Positions 17,475-27,065 of a stretch of 64,000 bases of DNA are shown here, in pieces; the stretch's first letter is position 1; each line of letters starts with the position of its first letter. The position numbers and the translations under genes were made by a program. This stretch comes from Cyclobacteriaceae bacterium. Lineage in GTDB: Bacteria; Bacteroidota; Bacteroidia; Cytophagales; Cyclobacteriaceae. The DNA lies in contig JAHBUC010000011.1 in assembly GCA_019638275.1 (NCBI GenBank), forward strand, positions 62,001 to 126,000, in the 5' to 3' direction. Under the pieces are notes generated by a model that saw only the letters and a program-made list of their open reading frames with translations, ran no database searches and was not told the origin of the DNA.

Positions 17475-17737
17475 TCCTCAAGGATCCTCCACATTGCGCC
17501 AACCAATATTTTCTTCTCCTCTGAAAATCCGGCACGCCTCTCGCCTGCATCACTGATCAAATCCTGTTCGTCAATTTTTTCAATTTCTACTGATCCGGTT
17601 ACTTCCACCTGCTGGTTGAGCAAGCCTTCATTCCACGTAGACAACCCATCAATATAAAAGACACCGTCAGTTGTTTGGAGTAACGCGCCTCCTTTTCCGT
17701 TTCGGGCAATGCCGGTTAGGATAATTTTATCAGTCAT
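17471..17737 (-). CDS. Small conserved-looking protein, unknown
   Basis: The product has 88 residues from the ATG at 17735-17737; an upstream ATG would add eight residues (MTSFYDNG). It has an OB-fold-like beta pattern: '[18 protein letters not shown]', '[11 protein letters not shown]', '[14 protein letters not shown]'. This resembles small bacterial single-domain proteins that bind nothing yet identified. It converges on, and overlaps by 4 bases, the Uma2 gene. The function is unknown. Confidence 0.6.
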   Translation of the reverse strand: MTDKIILTGIARNGKGGALLQTTDGVFYIDGLSTWNEGLLNQQVEVTGSVEIEKIDEQDLISDAGERRAGFSEEKKILVGAMWRILED

Positions 17738-17760
17738 GCCATTATCGTAAAAACTTGTCA

Positions 17761-17784
17761 CGCAAAGGCGCCAAGGCGCTAAGG
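17761..17784. repeat. Octamer tandem repeat, 3 units
   Basis: Three 8-bp units in a row, CGCAAAGG (17761), CGCCAAGG (17769) and CGCTAAGG (17777), sit in the short gap before the oxidoreductase stop codon. This is the only array seen with an 8-bp rather than a 7-bp period. Confidence 0.6.
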
Positions 17785-17800
17785 AATCGCAAAGATCCTT

Positions 17801-18994
17801 TCAATTAACTATCTTCTCTGATATTTTTCCAGTCTGCTTATTCTTCAAAATCAATTTCTTCGCACCGTAGTGGGTTACTTCTTCTTTTACCAGGTAATGA
17901 TCGGCATCATACTCCTGCAGGTGACTGTCTTTTGTAAAACCTGTTTTACCGCGCCATACATCGAGCTTTACCGGTTCCCACAATTTACTTTTGGCTGATC
18001 GGTACGCAGCATCCAGAATGGCATTCACCACATAGCCATCGTAAAAGGTTTCTTTCGGTTGTGTGCCCTGTTCAAACGCATTCAGCATATCCGTAAACAT
18101 GTGGTTGTACCCCAACTCGTTCAACTCATCGCCCACCGGAAAAAGCCAACCCGTATTGCTCTCGGCTTTCTCGGCCACATAATCTGCGCCCTTTCCCGTG
18201 GTGAACATTTCAAACCCGGTGCGCAAAAACCCATTCGTCCAGATGGTGCCTTCCGAGCCCATCACTTCATCGCGTAAATCCAGCCCACCACGAAACGTCC
18301 AGCTCACTTCAAACTGTCCGATGGCTCCGTTTTCATATTTCACCAACCCGATGGCATGATCTTCTGCATCAATCGGTTTCACCTGCGTATCGGCCCAGCA
18401 CATTACTTCAATCGGCTTGATGTCTTTACCGATGTAGGTACGCGCAATCTCCACACAATGGCAACCGAGGTCGAGAATACATCCGCCACCGGCTTGTTCC
18501 ATATCCCAAAACCATTCACTGTGCGGACCGGGATGTGTCTCGCGCGATTTGGCCCACAGAATTCTTCCCAATGCTCCACTCAAAATGCTTTCATGTGCTT
18601 TGAGAAATTTCGGTGTGTAGACCAGGTCTTCCAAATAGCCGTTGAAAATGCCTGCTTTCTCTACTGCCTCCAACATGCGCTTTCCTTCTTCGGCATTTCT
18701 TCCAAGCGGCTTGGTAACCATCACCGCCTTTTTATGTTTGCAACACAACATCACGGCCTCTTCATGCAGGTTGTTGGGCAGCGAAACGCAAACCACCTCC
18801 ACATCGGGCCGGTTAATAGCTTCTTCCATGTTGGTGGTTCCGAATGGCACATCGTAATCGGCCATAAATTTCTTCACACTTTCTTCCCTGCGCGAATACA
18901 CCGATACAATTTTATCCTTGCTTCTGTATCCGTGAAGCGAATCGGTATAAAACCGGCCGATAAAACCGGTACCCAACATGGCAATGCGTGTCAT
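17801..18994 (-). CDS. Gfo/Idh/MocA family NAD(P)-dependent oxidoreductase
   Basis: The product has 397 residues. The N-terminal Rossmann fold starts 'MTRIAMLGTGFIGRFYTDSL' (GxGxxG). The C-terminal alpha/beta substrate domain includes 'GGGCILDLGCHCVEIARTYI', in which the His-containing active-site helix normally found in this family is visible. The usual EKP motif reads 'VMVTKPLGRN', so the Glu is replaced by Thr while the catalytic Lys is kept. Such enzymes oxidise or reduce hydroxyls on sugars, inositols or related compounds. The 50 or so extra C-terminal residues ('KDSHLQEYDADHYLVKEE') are unusual. It is a single gene with no sugar operon around it. Confidence 0.9.
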   Translation of the reverse strand: MTRIAMLGTGFIGRFYTDSLHGYRSKDKIVSVYSRREESVKKFMADYDVPFGTTNMEEAINRPDVEVVCVSLPNNLHEEAVMLCCKHKKAVMVTKPLGRNAEEGKRMLEAVEKAGIFNGYLEDLVYTPKFLKAHESILSGALGRILWAKSRETHPGPHSEWFWDMEQAGGGCILDLGCHCVEIARTYIGKDIKPIEVMCWADTQVKPIDAEDHAIGLVKYENGAIGQFEVSWTFRGGLDLRDEVMGSEGTIWTNGFLRTGFEMFTTGKGADYVAEKAESNTGWLFPVGDELNELGYNHMFTDMLNAFEQGTQPKETFYDGYVVNAILDAAYRSAKSKLWEPVKLDVWRGKTGFTKDSHLQEYDADHYLVKEEVTHYGAKKLILKNKQTGKISEKIVN

Positions 18995-18997
18995 AGC

Positions 18998-19046
18998 TTA
19001 ATTCAACGTTTAAGGTTCAACATTAAAGATCGAGATTTCAAGTTAT
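18998..19046. repeat. Degenerate heptamer tandem repeat, 7 units
   Basis: Seven 7-bp units lie directly upstream of the oxidoreductase start (reading on its strand). Examples are AACGTTT (19005), AAGGTTC (19012), AGATTTC (19033) and AAGTTAT (19040). The consensus AArrTTC is close to that of the arrays at 14841 and 47354. Confidence 0.7.
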
Positions 19047-19138
19047 GGGTTTATCGGCAATTCATCCAACCCTTTGTAAAAATGTTCGGGCAGAAAACGC
19101 AATAAATGTGTAACATTGATGCGCATAAAAACTCAACT

Positions 19139-20797
19139 ATGAAAAAACTGCTTTTCACACTTGTCATTCTTGCATTGGTTATTTCCTGTGCCGAAAAAGA
19201 AGCCACCTTTAACCGGGAAGATGGTCTGAGTTCTTTTTCTGTTACGGGTATAGAAAATCACATCAAAATCTTGTCTGCCGATGAATTTACAGGGCGTAAG
19301 CCGTTCACGGAAGGCGAACGAAAAACACTGGCCTACCTGGAAGATCAATACAGAGCATTAGGCTTGGAGCCGGGGAATGGGGAAAGCTTCCTGCAGGAAG
19401 TACCCATGGTGGAGATCACTTCAACAGCAGCGCCATCGATGGAAGTCAAATCAAAGAAAGGATCATTCACACTCGAAGGATTAAAAGATTATGTGATCTG
19501 GACGGAGCGCACACAAGAAACCATAGAATTAAAAGAGGAAGATCTGATTTTTGCCGGCTTTGGTATTGTCGCCCCCGAATACAATTGGAACGATTACGCA
19601 GGCCTGGATGTAAAAGATAAAATTGTGTTGGTGATGGTGAACGATCCGGGGTTTGGCTCTGAGAATTCATCGTTGTTTAAAGGTAACACCATGACCTACT
19701 ACGGTCGCTGGACGTACAAGTTTGAAGAAGCCGCGCGACAGGGTGCAAAAGGGTTATTGATCGTTCACGATGATGTGCCGGCCGGTTACGGATTTTGGGT
19801 GGTGCAGAACAGCTGGAACGCTTCCAAGTTATACTTAGATACACGCGATAAAAATCCATACTTCTGCGCTACGGTAGGTTGGGTTTCCAATCCTACCGCA
19901 AAAAAATTATTTGAAGCGGCTGGTATCGATTGGGCTACTACCGTTTCGGCTGCACGTCAACCGGGCTTTAAAGGCATGCCCATGAACCTGAAACTCTCCA
20001 CTACCCTTTCCGTGAAATCGAGATACGACAAAACATATAATGTAATTGGCAAGATTACAGGCGCAAAGCAACCAGACGAGTACATCATTTACTCCACGCA
20101 TTGGGATCACCTCGGCATTGGCAAAGCCGATGAAAAAGGTGACACGATATATAATGGAGCACTCGACAACGCCAGCGGAACAGCCGGCATGCTTGAGATT
20201 GCCAAGGCGTTTAAATCCATGAAAGCCAAACCAAATCGCACACTCATTTTTCTTGCCGTAACTGCAGAAGAACAAGGGTTGTGGGGATCGGAGTATTATG
20301 CCCAGAACCCGATCTACCCGAGAGAAAAAACAGTAGCGAACATTAACATAGACGGCATCAATCCGTATGGAAAAATGAAAGACATTGTGGTGGTGGGCAT
20401 CGGACAATCTGATTTGGAAGACTACCTGAATGAAGAAGCGAAAGCCGTTGGCCGGTATACTTCACCGGAACCCAATCCGGTCGCGGGATATTATTTCCGT
20501 TCCGATCATTTTTGTTTTGCCAAAGTAGGCATTCCTGCTTTGTATACCGGAACCGGCATCGATCATTTCGAAAAAGGCGCTGAATACGGCAAGCAACTTC
20601 AGGACGAATACGTAGCCAAATACTACCACAAGCCATCCGATGAATATGACACCTCACGCTGGAACCTGGAAGGTGCAGTAGAAGACGCAAAATTGTTGTT
20701 CAATGTAGGCAAGAAATTATCCTTTGAAACGACATGGCCACAGTGGAAGGAAGGTTCGGAGTTTAAGGCTGTGCGCGATGCGTATATGAAAAAGTAG
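19139..20797 (+). CDS. M28 family zinc peptidase lipoprotein
   Basis: The product has 552 residues from the ATG at 19139, giving the lipoprotein signal MKKLLFTLVILALVISC (an upstream in-frame ATG at 19106 is less likely). A PA-domain-like insert covers about 130-260 ('LIFAGFGIVAPEYNWNDYAG'). The M28 metallopeptidase domain follows, with co-catalytic zinc ligands in 'STHWDHLGIG' (His, Asp), 'GALDNASG' (Asp), 'TAEEQGL' (Glu-Glu), 'NINIDG' (Asp) and 'YYHKPSDEY' (His). It probably acts as an aminopeptidase or carboxypeptidase at the cell envelope. A strong terminator follows. Confidence 0.92.
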   Translation: MKKLLFTLVILALVISCAEKEATFNREDGLSSFSVTGIENHIKILSADEFTGRKPFTEGERKTLAYLEDQYRALGLEPGNGESFLQEVPMVEITSTAAPSMEVKSKKGSFTLEGLKDYVIWTERTQETIELKEEDLIFAGFGIVAPEYNWNDYAGLDVKDKIVLVMVNDPGFGSENSSLFKGNTMTYYGRWTYKFEEAARQGAKGLLIVHDDVPAGYGFWVVQNSWNASKLYLDTRDKNPYFCATVGWVSNPTAKKLFEAAGIDWATTVSAARQPGFKGMPMNLKLSTTLSVKSRYDKTYNVIGKITGAKQPDEYIIYSTHWDHLGIGKADEKGDTIYNGALDNASGTAGMLEIAKAFKSMKAKPNRTLIFLAVTAEEQGLWGSEYYAQNPIYPREKTVANINIDGINPYGKMKDIVVVGIGQSDLEDYLNEEAKAVGRYTSPEPNPVAGYYFRSDHFCFAKVGIPALYTGTGIDHFEKGAEYGKQLQDEYVAKYYHKPSDEYDTSRWNLEGAVEDAKLLFNVGKKLSFETTWPQWKEGSEFKAVRDAYMKK

Positions 20798-20815
20798 ATT
20801 CTTAAAGAACCAGAG

Positions 20816-20849
20816 AAAGAGGTCTGCTAATTGCAGACCTCTTTTTTTT
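20816..20849. terminator. Bidirectional terminator between converging genes
   Basis: A 12-bp perfect stem (AAAGAGGTCTGC / GCAGACCTCTTT) with the loop TAATT is flanked by an A-run on the left and Ts on the right. It can terminate both the M28 peptidase gene and the converging permease gene, whose stop it touches. Confidence 0.9.
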
Positions 20850-23313
20850 ATTCATACCTCAGCGAATCAACCGGGTTTGTTTTTGCTGCACGCAACGTTT
20901 GAAAACTGATGGTTAATAATGAAATCAGCAACACGGCTATTCCGGCTATTACAAAAACAAAAATGGAAATGCTGATGCGGTACGGAAAACTTTGAATCCA
21001 ATCGCGCATAACCAGGTACACCAAAGGCACCGCTATCAAAACTGAAAAGCCTACCAGCTTCAGGTATTCTCTTGAAAGCAATAGAAAAATTCCGTTTACC
21101 GTTGAGCCCAATGCCTTTCGGATGCCGATTTCCTTTGTTCGTTGCGTGGCCGTAAAAGCCGACAGCCCAAATAACCCGATACAACCTACAATGATGGCAA
21201 GAAGAGAGAATGTAGTAAACAGCTTGCCAAACTTCTTTTCATTCTCATATTGCATATTGAAATAATCATCCAGAAAGAAATACTCGAAAGGATTTCCGGG
21301 GAAAGCGGTCGTCCAGGCACTTCGGATGCTGGACAGTGTTGCGGGCAAATCGGTGGTGTTGATTTTTAACGAATAGAACTCACCCCCATAGGCCGTGCAA
21401 TAAAATACGGTGGGATCAAGCGCCTTCTTTAACGATACCTGGTGATAGTCGTTTACAACACCCACTACAATTCCATTCCACTGAAATTGTGGAACAGCAA
21501 GTGTTTGACCGATGGCGTCATCAGGTTTTTCAAAACCCAGAAGTTTAACCGCTGATTCCGTAATAATCATAGACGTATCCGGATCGTTGGTAAAATCTTT
21601 TGAAAATCCTCTTCCCGCCAACAGTTTCATATCGAACACATCAATAAAATCATAATCCATACTGTTGAATCGAACCGTAATGGCCGTATCATCATTGGCG
21701 CCATATTTCTTGATTACCGCCTTGTACTCCCGCTGCTTTCCCGGAATGGTAACCGAGGTGCTCACACCTTGAATGGTGGCATCCTTTTCAAGTTCATTCC
21801 GAAACACATCTACGTTGGAATAGAACGCCTGACGATCGCGTGGCGCAATTCCCGGTCGTTCAATCACCAACACCTGCTCGATGCCCATACCGATGCTTCG
21901 GTTCATCATAAAGTTAAGCTGATCATACACAATCAGCGTACCGGAGATAAGCGCCACGGAAGCAACAAATTGAAAAACTACCAACGATTTCCGCAACAAC
22001 AATCCCCTGCGACTGGTGAGCATTTTTCCTTTCAGTACCAAAACCGGTTTAAATGAAGACAGCACAAAGGCAGGATAAAATCCGGAAAGCAAGGAACCCG
22101 CTAACCATACCAAACCCAGTAACCCCAAAAACCAGGGTTGAATCAGGTAACTGAACGTAAGGGTTAATCCGGATAACTGGTTGAAGTAAGGAAGCGCTAA
22201 GGCAACCATTCCAAAAGCCAACACAAGGCTAAAGAAATTTACCGCCATGGACTCCACCAGAAATTGCAAAATCAACTGACCTTTAAACGCACCCATAACT
22301 TTTCTTACACCAACTTCATTCGCACGTTCCATCGCTTTTGCCGTGGAAAGATTGATATAGTTGATCCATGCAATCACCAACACAAAAATTCCGATAATGG
22401 CCATGAAGAATACAATACGCGAATCACCATTCGGTTCTGGTTCTTCCGCCAGACTTGAGGTAAGGTGAATGCTTTTCAGCGGTTGCAAACTCAATATATC
22501 GCGTTGATTTCTTTCTTTCAGCGCAGGATTATATTTCTCTACAATTGCCTCGAATTTCTTCTCCAATGATTTTACATCTGTTCCCGGCTGAACCGCAACA
22601 AACGTATACATATCTTTTCGTTGCCAACTTTGATGGTACCGGCTGGGTGCCCATTCGCCTCTGCTCAGTAAAGTCTTATACGAAAAAAGAATATCAAACT
22701 TGAGATGGGTGTTGGGCGGAAGATCCTGAAACACACCGGTAACTTTAACCAGCTCGTTGTTGAAATCATCATCCTGCATGCGCAGCATTTTCCCAATCGG
22801 ATCAGCGTCTCCAAAATATCGCCTGGCGTATGATTCAGAGATTACCGCACAATTGGGTTGTGCGAGTGCTGTTAATTTATCGCCTGCTACCATGGCATAG
22901 TCCATCATCGGCAGAAAAGAAGAATCGGCATACAGAAAACGTCTGTGTTTAAAAGCAATTGGATCAGGTTGTGCATCTTCATACGTAATGATGACGTTGT
23001 TTTTATATCCGAGATTATAAAGACGCGCATAACCTGTCACCTCTGGCAGTTCTTCCACTAAGGCAGGGCCAACACCTGGATAATTTTCTGCGCTGGTCAT
23101 AACCAGCTCGTTGTTTATGTAGGTTGTGAGCGATACCCGATAGATATTATTCGCATTCGGGATAAATGCTTCATAACTTTTTTCGAAATAAACATATTGG
23201 GCAATGAGCAGAAACACACACATGCCAATAGACAGACCGGCTATATTGAGGGATGAGAAAAAAGTATTTTTACGCAAGGCGCGCAATGCGGAAAGGATGA
23301 GGTTTCGGATCAT
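20848..23313 (-). CDS. MacB/FtsX-type ABC transporter permease, second copy
   Basis: The product has 821 residues, with the same architecture as the permease at 4649. The N-terminal helix is 'FFSSLNIAGLSIGMCVFLLI'. It has a MacB periplasmic core, a first FtsX block with 'FVLVIAWINYINLSTAKAME' and 'EVGVRKVMGA', a second periplasmic domain, and a last block with 'EIGIRKALGSTVNGIF', ending 'RAAKTNPVDSLRYE'. The two copies are clearly paralogous but diverged. No ATPase gene is adjacent. The stop lies within the bidirectional terminator. About 200 bases separate it from the divergent IcmF gene. Confidence 0.9.
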   Translation of the reverse strand: MIRNLILSALRALRKNTFFSSLNIAGLSIGMCVFLLIAQYVYFEKSYEAFIPNANNIYRVSLTTYINNELVMTSAENYPGVGPALVEELPEVTGYARLYNLGYKNNVIITYEDAQPDPIAFKHRRFLYADSSFLPMMDYAMVAGDKLTALAQPNCAVISESYARRYFGDADPIGKMLRMQDDDFNNELVKVTGVFQDLPPNTHLKFDILFSYKTLLSRGEWAPSRYHQSWQRKDMYTFVAVQPGTDVKSLEKKFEAIVEKYNPALKERNQRDILSLQPLKSIHLTSSLAEEPEPNGDSRIVFFMAIIGIFVLVIAWINYINLSTAKAMERANEVGVRKVMGAFKGQLILQFLVESMAVNFFSLVLAFGMVALALPYFNQLSGLTLTFSYLIQPWFLGLLGLVWLAGSLLSGFYPAFVLSSFKPVLVLKGKMLTSRRGLLLRKSLVVFQFVASVALISGTLIVYDQLNFMMNRSIGMGIEQVLVIERPGIAPRDRQAFYSNVDVFRNELEKDATIQGVSTSVTIPGKQREYKAVIKKYGANDDTAITVRFNSMDYDFIDVFDMKLLAGRGFSKDFTNDPDTSMIITESAVKLLGFEKPDDAIGQTLAVPQFQWNGIVVGVVNDYHQVSLKKALDPTVFYCTAYGGEFYSLKINTTDLPATLSSIRSAWTTAFPGNPFEYFFLDDYFNMQYENEKKFGKLFTTFSLLAIIVGCIGLFGLSAFTATQRTKEIGIRKALGSTVNGIFLLLSREYLKLVGFSVLIAVPLVYLVMRDWIQSFPYRISISIFVFVIAGIAVLLISLLTISFQTLRAAKTNPVDSLRYE

Positions 23314-23487
23314 AAGGGGTAGTTTGGAGGTACAACTTCAAAGACGAGTGGAGGTTACATAAAGTTGTGAGGTTGTCCGGTTTTGGATGGTAGCGTACGG
23401 GTGGAGCGTTAAGAGCGTACACTCCATAAACAAGGTATCCAGTTTTTTGAATCCTAACCCCTGTTAGCAAAACCGTGCGTTAGTCCG

Positions 23488-23495
23488 TATTTTTG
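23488..23495 (+). promoter_or_regulatory. -7 element TATTTTTG of the icmF promoter
   Basis: TATTTTTG matches TAnnTTTG exactly and lies 23 bases before the icmF ATG. A weak -33 (TTA, 23464-23466) is present 21 bases upstream. The divergent permease gene shares this intergenic stretch, in which AGCGTAC occurs twice. Confidence 0.5.
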
Positions 23496-23518
23496 GGCCT
23501 TGTTGAAGAAATGAAGCT

Positions 23519-26500
23519 ATGAGTACGGAAACCATCACCCCTAAAAAGACAGACAAACCCAACATGGCCGGCCATCAGGCCCCGGAACCCTATAAACCAA
23601 AAAACAAAGTTCGCATTGTAACGGCAGCCAGCCTGTTTGATGGGCACGATGCCGCCATCAACATCATGCGCAGGATCATTCAGGCCACGGGCGTTGAAGT
23701 GATCCATTTGGGGCATGATCGCAGCGTGGAAGAAGTGGTGAACACGGCCATTCAGGAAGATGCACAAGCCATTGCCATGACCAGTTACCAGGGCGGACAC
23801 AACGAATACTTTAAATATATGTACGACCTCCTACAAGAGAAGGGCGCAGGACATATTAAAATATTTGGTGGTGGCGGAGGCGTTATTCTGCCCGATGAAA
23901 TCAAAGAGTTGATGGAGTATGGCATAACCCGAATCTATTCTCCGGATGATGGCCGCGCACTGGGCCTGCAAGGGATGATTAATGATTTGGTGGAGAAGAG
24001 TGATTTTCCAACGGGGAAAACAATTAGCAATAAGCAGTTATCAATTAACAATTACGTACCCATAGCGCAGGCAATTTCAGCTGCGGAGAATTATTATGAT
24101 GAGCATAAAGATTTCTTTAGTGAAATCAACAAAAAGGCTGCTACCTCAAAAGCTCCTGTGTTGGGCATAACCGGTACAGGTGGTGCGGGTAAGTCTTCAA
24201 TGGTGGATGAGATTGTGCGAAGGTTTTTAGTTGATTTTAAAGACAAAACCATTGGATTGATTTCGGTTGATCCGTCCAAACGGAAAACCGGTGGTGCATT
24301 ATTGGGAGACCGCATCCGCATGAATGCGATCAACAACCCGCGGGTGTACATGCGTTCGCTGGCTACGCGTCAATCAAACCTGGCGTTGTCAGCTTATGTA
24401 AAGGAAGCGATACAAATATTAAAAGCGGCTGGATTTGATTTGATCATTTTGGAAACATCGGGTATCGGGCAAAGCGATACGGAAATTCTGGATCACAGTG
24501 ATGTGTCATTGTATGTAATGACTCCCGAGTACGGTGCTGCCACACAGCTTGAAAAAATCGACATGCTGGACTTTGCAGATGTGATCGCGTTGAACAAGTT
24601 TGACAAACGCGGTGCACTGGATGCTTTGCGCGATGTGAAGAAACAATACCAACGCAACCACCAGCTTTGGGATAAAAAACCCGAAGACATGCCCGTGTTC
24701 GGAACGATTGCTTCACAGTTCAATGATCCAGGCACAAACCAGCTTTACAAACACATCATTGATAAGGTTGTAGAGAAAACTGGCGCTGATCTAAAATCAT
24801 CATTTGAGATTACCCGCGAAATGTCGGAGAAGATTTTTGTGATCCCTCCGCACCGTACACGTTACCTCAGCGAAATTTCTGAAAACAACCGAAAGTACGA
24901 TGAATGGGTGAATGAGCAGGTTATCGTAGCAGAGAAGTTATTTGCTTTCAACAAAACCATTGAATCTGTTGCTGATACGGACATCAAAAAAGTGCTTCAG
25001 GCAGAATTTGATAAAATTAAACTCAATCTTGACCCGAAAAACTGGAAATTGATTGAAGAGTGGAAAGAGAAGGTAAGTAAATACAAAGAGCCTGTTTTTA
25101 AATTCAAGGTTCGCGATAAAGAGATCGGTATTCAAACACACACCGAATCGTTATCGCACACACAGATTCCAAAAGTTGTTCTTCCCAAATATTCAAGCTG
25201 GGGAGATCTGTTGCGTTGGAGTTTGCAAGAAAATGTGCCCGGTGAATTTCCATACACGGCAGGTATCTATCCATTCAAGCGTGAAGGCGAAGACCCTACA
25301 CGCATGTTTGCCGGTGAAGGCGGACCGGAACGTACGAACAGGCGCTTTCACTATGTGAGTCTGGCGATGCCGGCTAAGCGCCTATCAACTGCGTTCGACT
25401 CAGTAACACTTTACGGAAATGATCCGGATTACCGACCTGATATTTATGGTAAGATTGGCAACTCGGGTGTTAGTATTTGCTGTTTGGATGATGCCAAGAA
25501 ACTTTACAGCGGATTTAATCTCGCTGATCCGAAAACATCTGTATCGATGACTATAAACGGTCCGGCACCGATGCTGTTGGCCTATTTCATGAATGCCGCT
25601 GTCGACCAGCAATGCGAAATCTACATCAAGCAAAACGGACTGGAAGAAGAAGTAAAAAAGAAAATCGCCTCCATTTATAAAGGCAAAGAAAACGAACGGC
25701 CTGCCTATCAGGGTGCGTTACCAAAAGGCAATGACGGGCTCGGCTTGATGCTGTTGGGTGTAACCGGAGATCAGGTTTTGCCAAAAGAGGTTTACGAAAA
25801 AATTAAAGCCGATACGTTGTCGCAGGTGCGTGGAACCGTACAAGCCGACATCTTAAAAGAAGATCAGGCACAAAACACCTGTATCTTCTCCACGGAGTTT
25901 GCATTGCGTTTAATGGGTGATGTGCAGCAATACTTCATCGATAAAAAAGTAAGGAATTTTTATTCGGTATCCATTTCAGGTTATCACATTGCTGAAGCTG
26001 GTGCCAACCCGATTACACAATTGGCCTTTACCCTGGCAAATGGTTTCACTTACGTAGAATATTATTTAAGCAGAGGCATGGACATTAACGCCTTTGCGCC
26101 CAACCTCTCTTTCTTCTTCAGCAATGGAGTTGATCCCGAGTATGCGGTAATTGGTCGCGTAGCCAGACGAATTTGGGCGAAAGCCTTGAAAAACAAGTAT
26201 GGAGCGGATGCACGTTCGCAGATGCTGAAGTATCACATTCAAACTTCAGGGCGCTCGTTGCACGCACAGGAAATCGATTTCAACGACATCCGCACCACGC
26301 TGCAGGCCCTTTACGCGATTTATGATAATTGTAATTCTTTACACACGAACGCCTACGATGAAGCCATCACCACACCAACAGAAGAAAGTGTGCGCAGGGC
26401 GATGGCGATTCAACTCATTATTAATAAAGAGTTAGGGTTGGCAAAAAATGAAAATCCGTTACAGGGATCATTCATCATTGAAGAATTAACCGATCTGGTG

Positions 26501-26929
26501 GAAGAAGCCGTGTTGACAGAATTTGATCGAATTACCGAACGCGGTGGCGTGTTGGGTGCCATGGAAACCATGTACCAACGCGGAAAAATTCAGGAAGAAA
26601 GTTTGTATTACGAAACCCTGAAACATACCGGTGAGTATCCGATTATTGGAGTCAATACATTTTTAAGTTCAAAAGGATCTCCTACGGTATTGCCTCAGGA
26701 AGTAATACGTGCCACAACCGAAGAAAAAGAGTACCAGATTTCCATGCTCCGAAACCTGCATCACTTCCATGCTGATAAAACAGTAGCTATGCTGGAACGC
26801 GTACAACAGGCTGCCATCCAAAACAAAAACATTTTTGAAGAATTGATGGAGGCTGCCAAGGTTTGCTCGCTCGGGCAAATTACCAAAGCCTTGTTTGAAG
26901 TAGGCGGGCAGTACAGGCGAAACATGTAG
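23519..26929 (+). CDS. icmF: Fused isobutyryl-CoA mutase (IcmF)
   Basis: The product has 1136 residues with three functional parts in one chain. An N-terminal B12-binding domain (about 30-160) has the lower-ligand motif in '[13 protein letters not shown]'. A MeaI-like G-protein chaperone follows, with P-loop 'GTGGAGKSS' near 217-225, '[17 protein letters not shown]' and base-recognition 'NKFDKRG'. The C-terminal substrate-binding mutase barrel runs from about 555 to the end ('[20 protein letters not shown]', '[14 protein letters not shown]'). This order is diagnostic of IcmF, which interconverts isobutyryl-CoA and butyryl-CoA using adenosylcobalamin, with the G-domain guarding cofactor loading. 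Related fused mutases act on pivalyl-CoA, so the exact substrate is not certain. A heptamer array lies in the linker between domains one and two. Confidence 0.93.
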   Translation: MSTETITPKKTDKPNMAGHQAPEPYKPKNKVRIVTAASLFDGHDAAINIMRRIIQATGVEVIHLGHDRSVEEVVNTAIQEDAQAIAMTSYQGGHNEYFKYMYDLLQEKGAGHIKIFGGGGGVILPDEIKELMEYGITRIYSPDDGRALGLQGMINDLVEKSDFPTGKTISNKQLSINNYVPIAQAISAAENYYDEHKDFFSEINKKAATSKAPVLGITGTGGAGKSSMVDEIVRRFLVDFKDKTIGLISVDPSKRKTGGALLGDRIRMNAINNPRVYMRSLATRQSNLALSAYVKEAIQILKAAGFDLIILETSGIGQSDTEILDHSDVSLYVMTPEYGAATQLEKIDMLDFADVIALNKFDKRGALDALRDVKKQYQRNHQLWDKKPEDMPVFGTIASQFNDPGTNQLYKHIIDKVVEKTGADLKSSFEITREMSEKIFVIPPHRTRYLSEISENNRKYDEWVNEQVIVAEKLFAFNKTIESVADTDIKKVLQAEFDKIKLNLDPKNWKLIEEWKEKVSKYKEPVFKFKVRDKEIGIQTHTESLSHTQIPKVVLPKYSSWGDLLRWSLQENVPGEFPYTAGIYPFKREGEDPTRMFAGEGGPERTNRRFHYVSLAMPAKRLSTAFDSVTLYGNDPDYRPDIYGKIGNSGVSICCLDDAKKLYSGFNLADPKTSVSMTINGPAPMLLAYFMNAAVDQQCEIYIKQNGLEEEVKKKIASIYKGKENERPAYQGALPKGNDGLGLMLLGVTGDQVLPKEVYEKIKADTLSQVRGTVQADILKEDQAQNTCIFSTEFALRLMGDVQQYFIDKKVRNFYSVSISGYHIAEAGANPITQLAFTLANGFTYVEYYLSRGMDINAFAPNLSFFFSNGVDPEYAVIGRVARRIWAKALKNKYGADARSQMLKYHIQTSGRSLHAQEIDFNDIRTTLQALYAIYDNCNSLHTNAYDEAITTPTEESVRRAMAIQLIINKELGLAKNENPLQGSFIIEELTDLVEEAVLTEFDRITERGGVLGAMETMYQRGKIQEESLYYETLKHTGEYPIIGVNTFLSSKGSPTVLPQEVIRATTEEKEYQISMLRNLHHFHADKTVAMLERVQQAAIQNKNIFEELMEAAKVCSLGQITKALFEVGGQYRRNM
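24021..24055. repeat. Heptamer repeat inside icmF, 5 units
   Basis: Five 7-bp units, from CAATTAG (24021) and CAATAAG (24028) to CAATTAA (24042) and CAATTAC (24049), consensus CAATTAn. They encode about residues 168-179 ([12 protein letters not shown]), the linker between the B12-binding and G-protein domains. The A+T-rich wording stands out from the surrounding gene. Confidence 0.75.
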
Positions 26930-26930
26930 T

Positions 26931-26993
26931 CTTTAGTCCATAGTCCATGGCTTTTAGTCAATGGGCTATGGACTATAGACAATCGACTTGTGA
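26931..26993. repeat. Heptamer repeat downstream of icmF, 9 units, partly palindromic
   Basis: Nine 7-bp units start two bases after the icmF stop. Examples are CCATAGT (26938), TTTTAGT (26952), CTATGGA (26966) and CTATAGA (26973). The left and right halves are also inverted: TAGTCCATAG (26934-26943) pairs exactly with CTATGGACTA (26966-26975), so the array could form a hairpin and may serve as a transcript end. Confidence 0.8.
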
Positions 26994-27065
26994 TCCATCT
27001 ATAAAATCAGGTGCAGTACTGACAAACATCAGCCCGTCTTTTAGCTATACCAGATACTTTTAAGC

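Noticed and set aside
23270..23470. 66-codon minus-strand frame in the gap before icmF
   Set aside because: Overlaps the start of the permease gene and the icmF promoter region; low-complexity composition and no homology cue.
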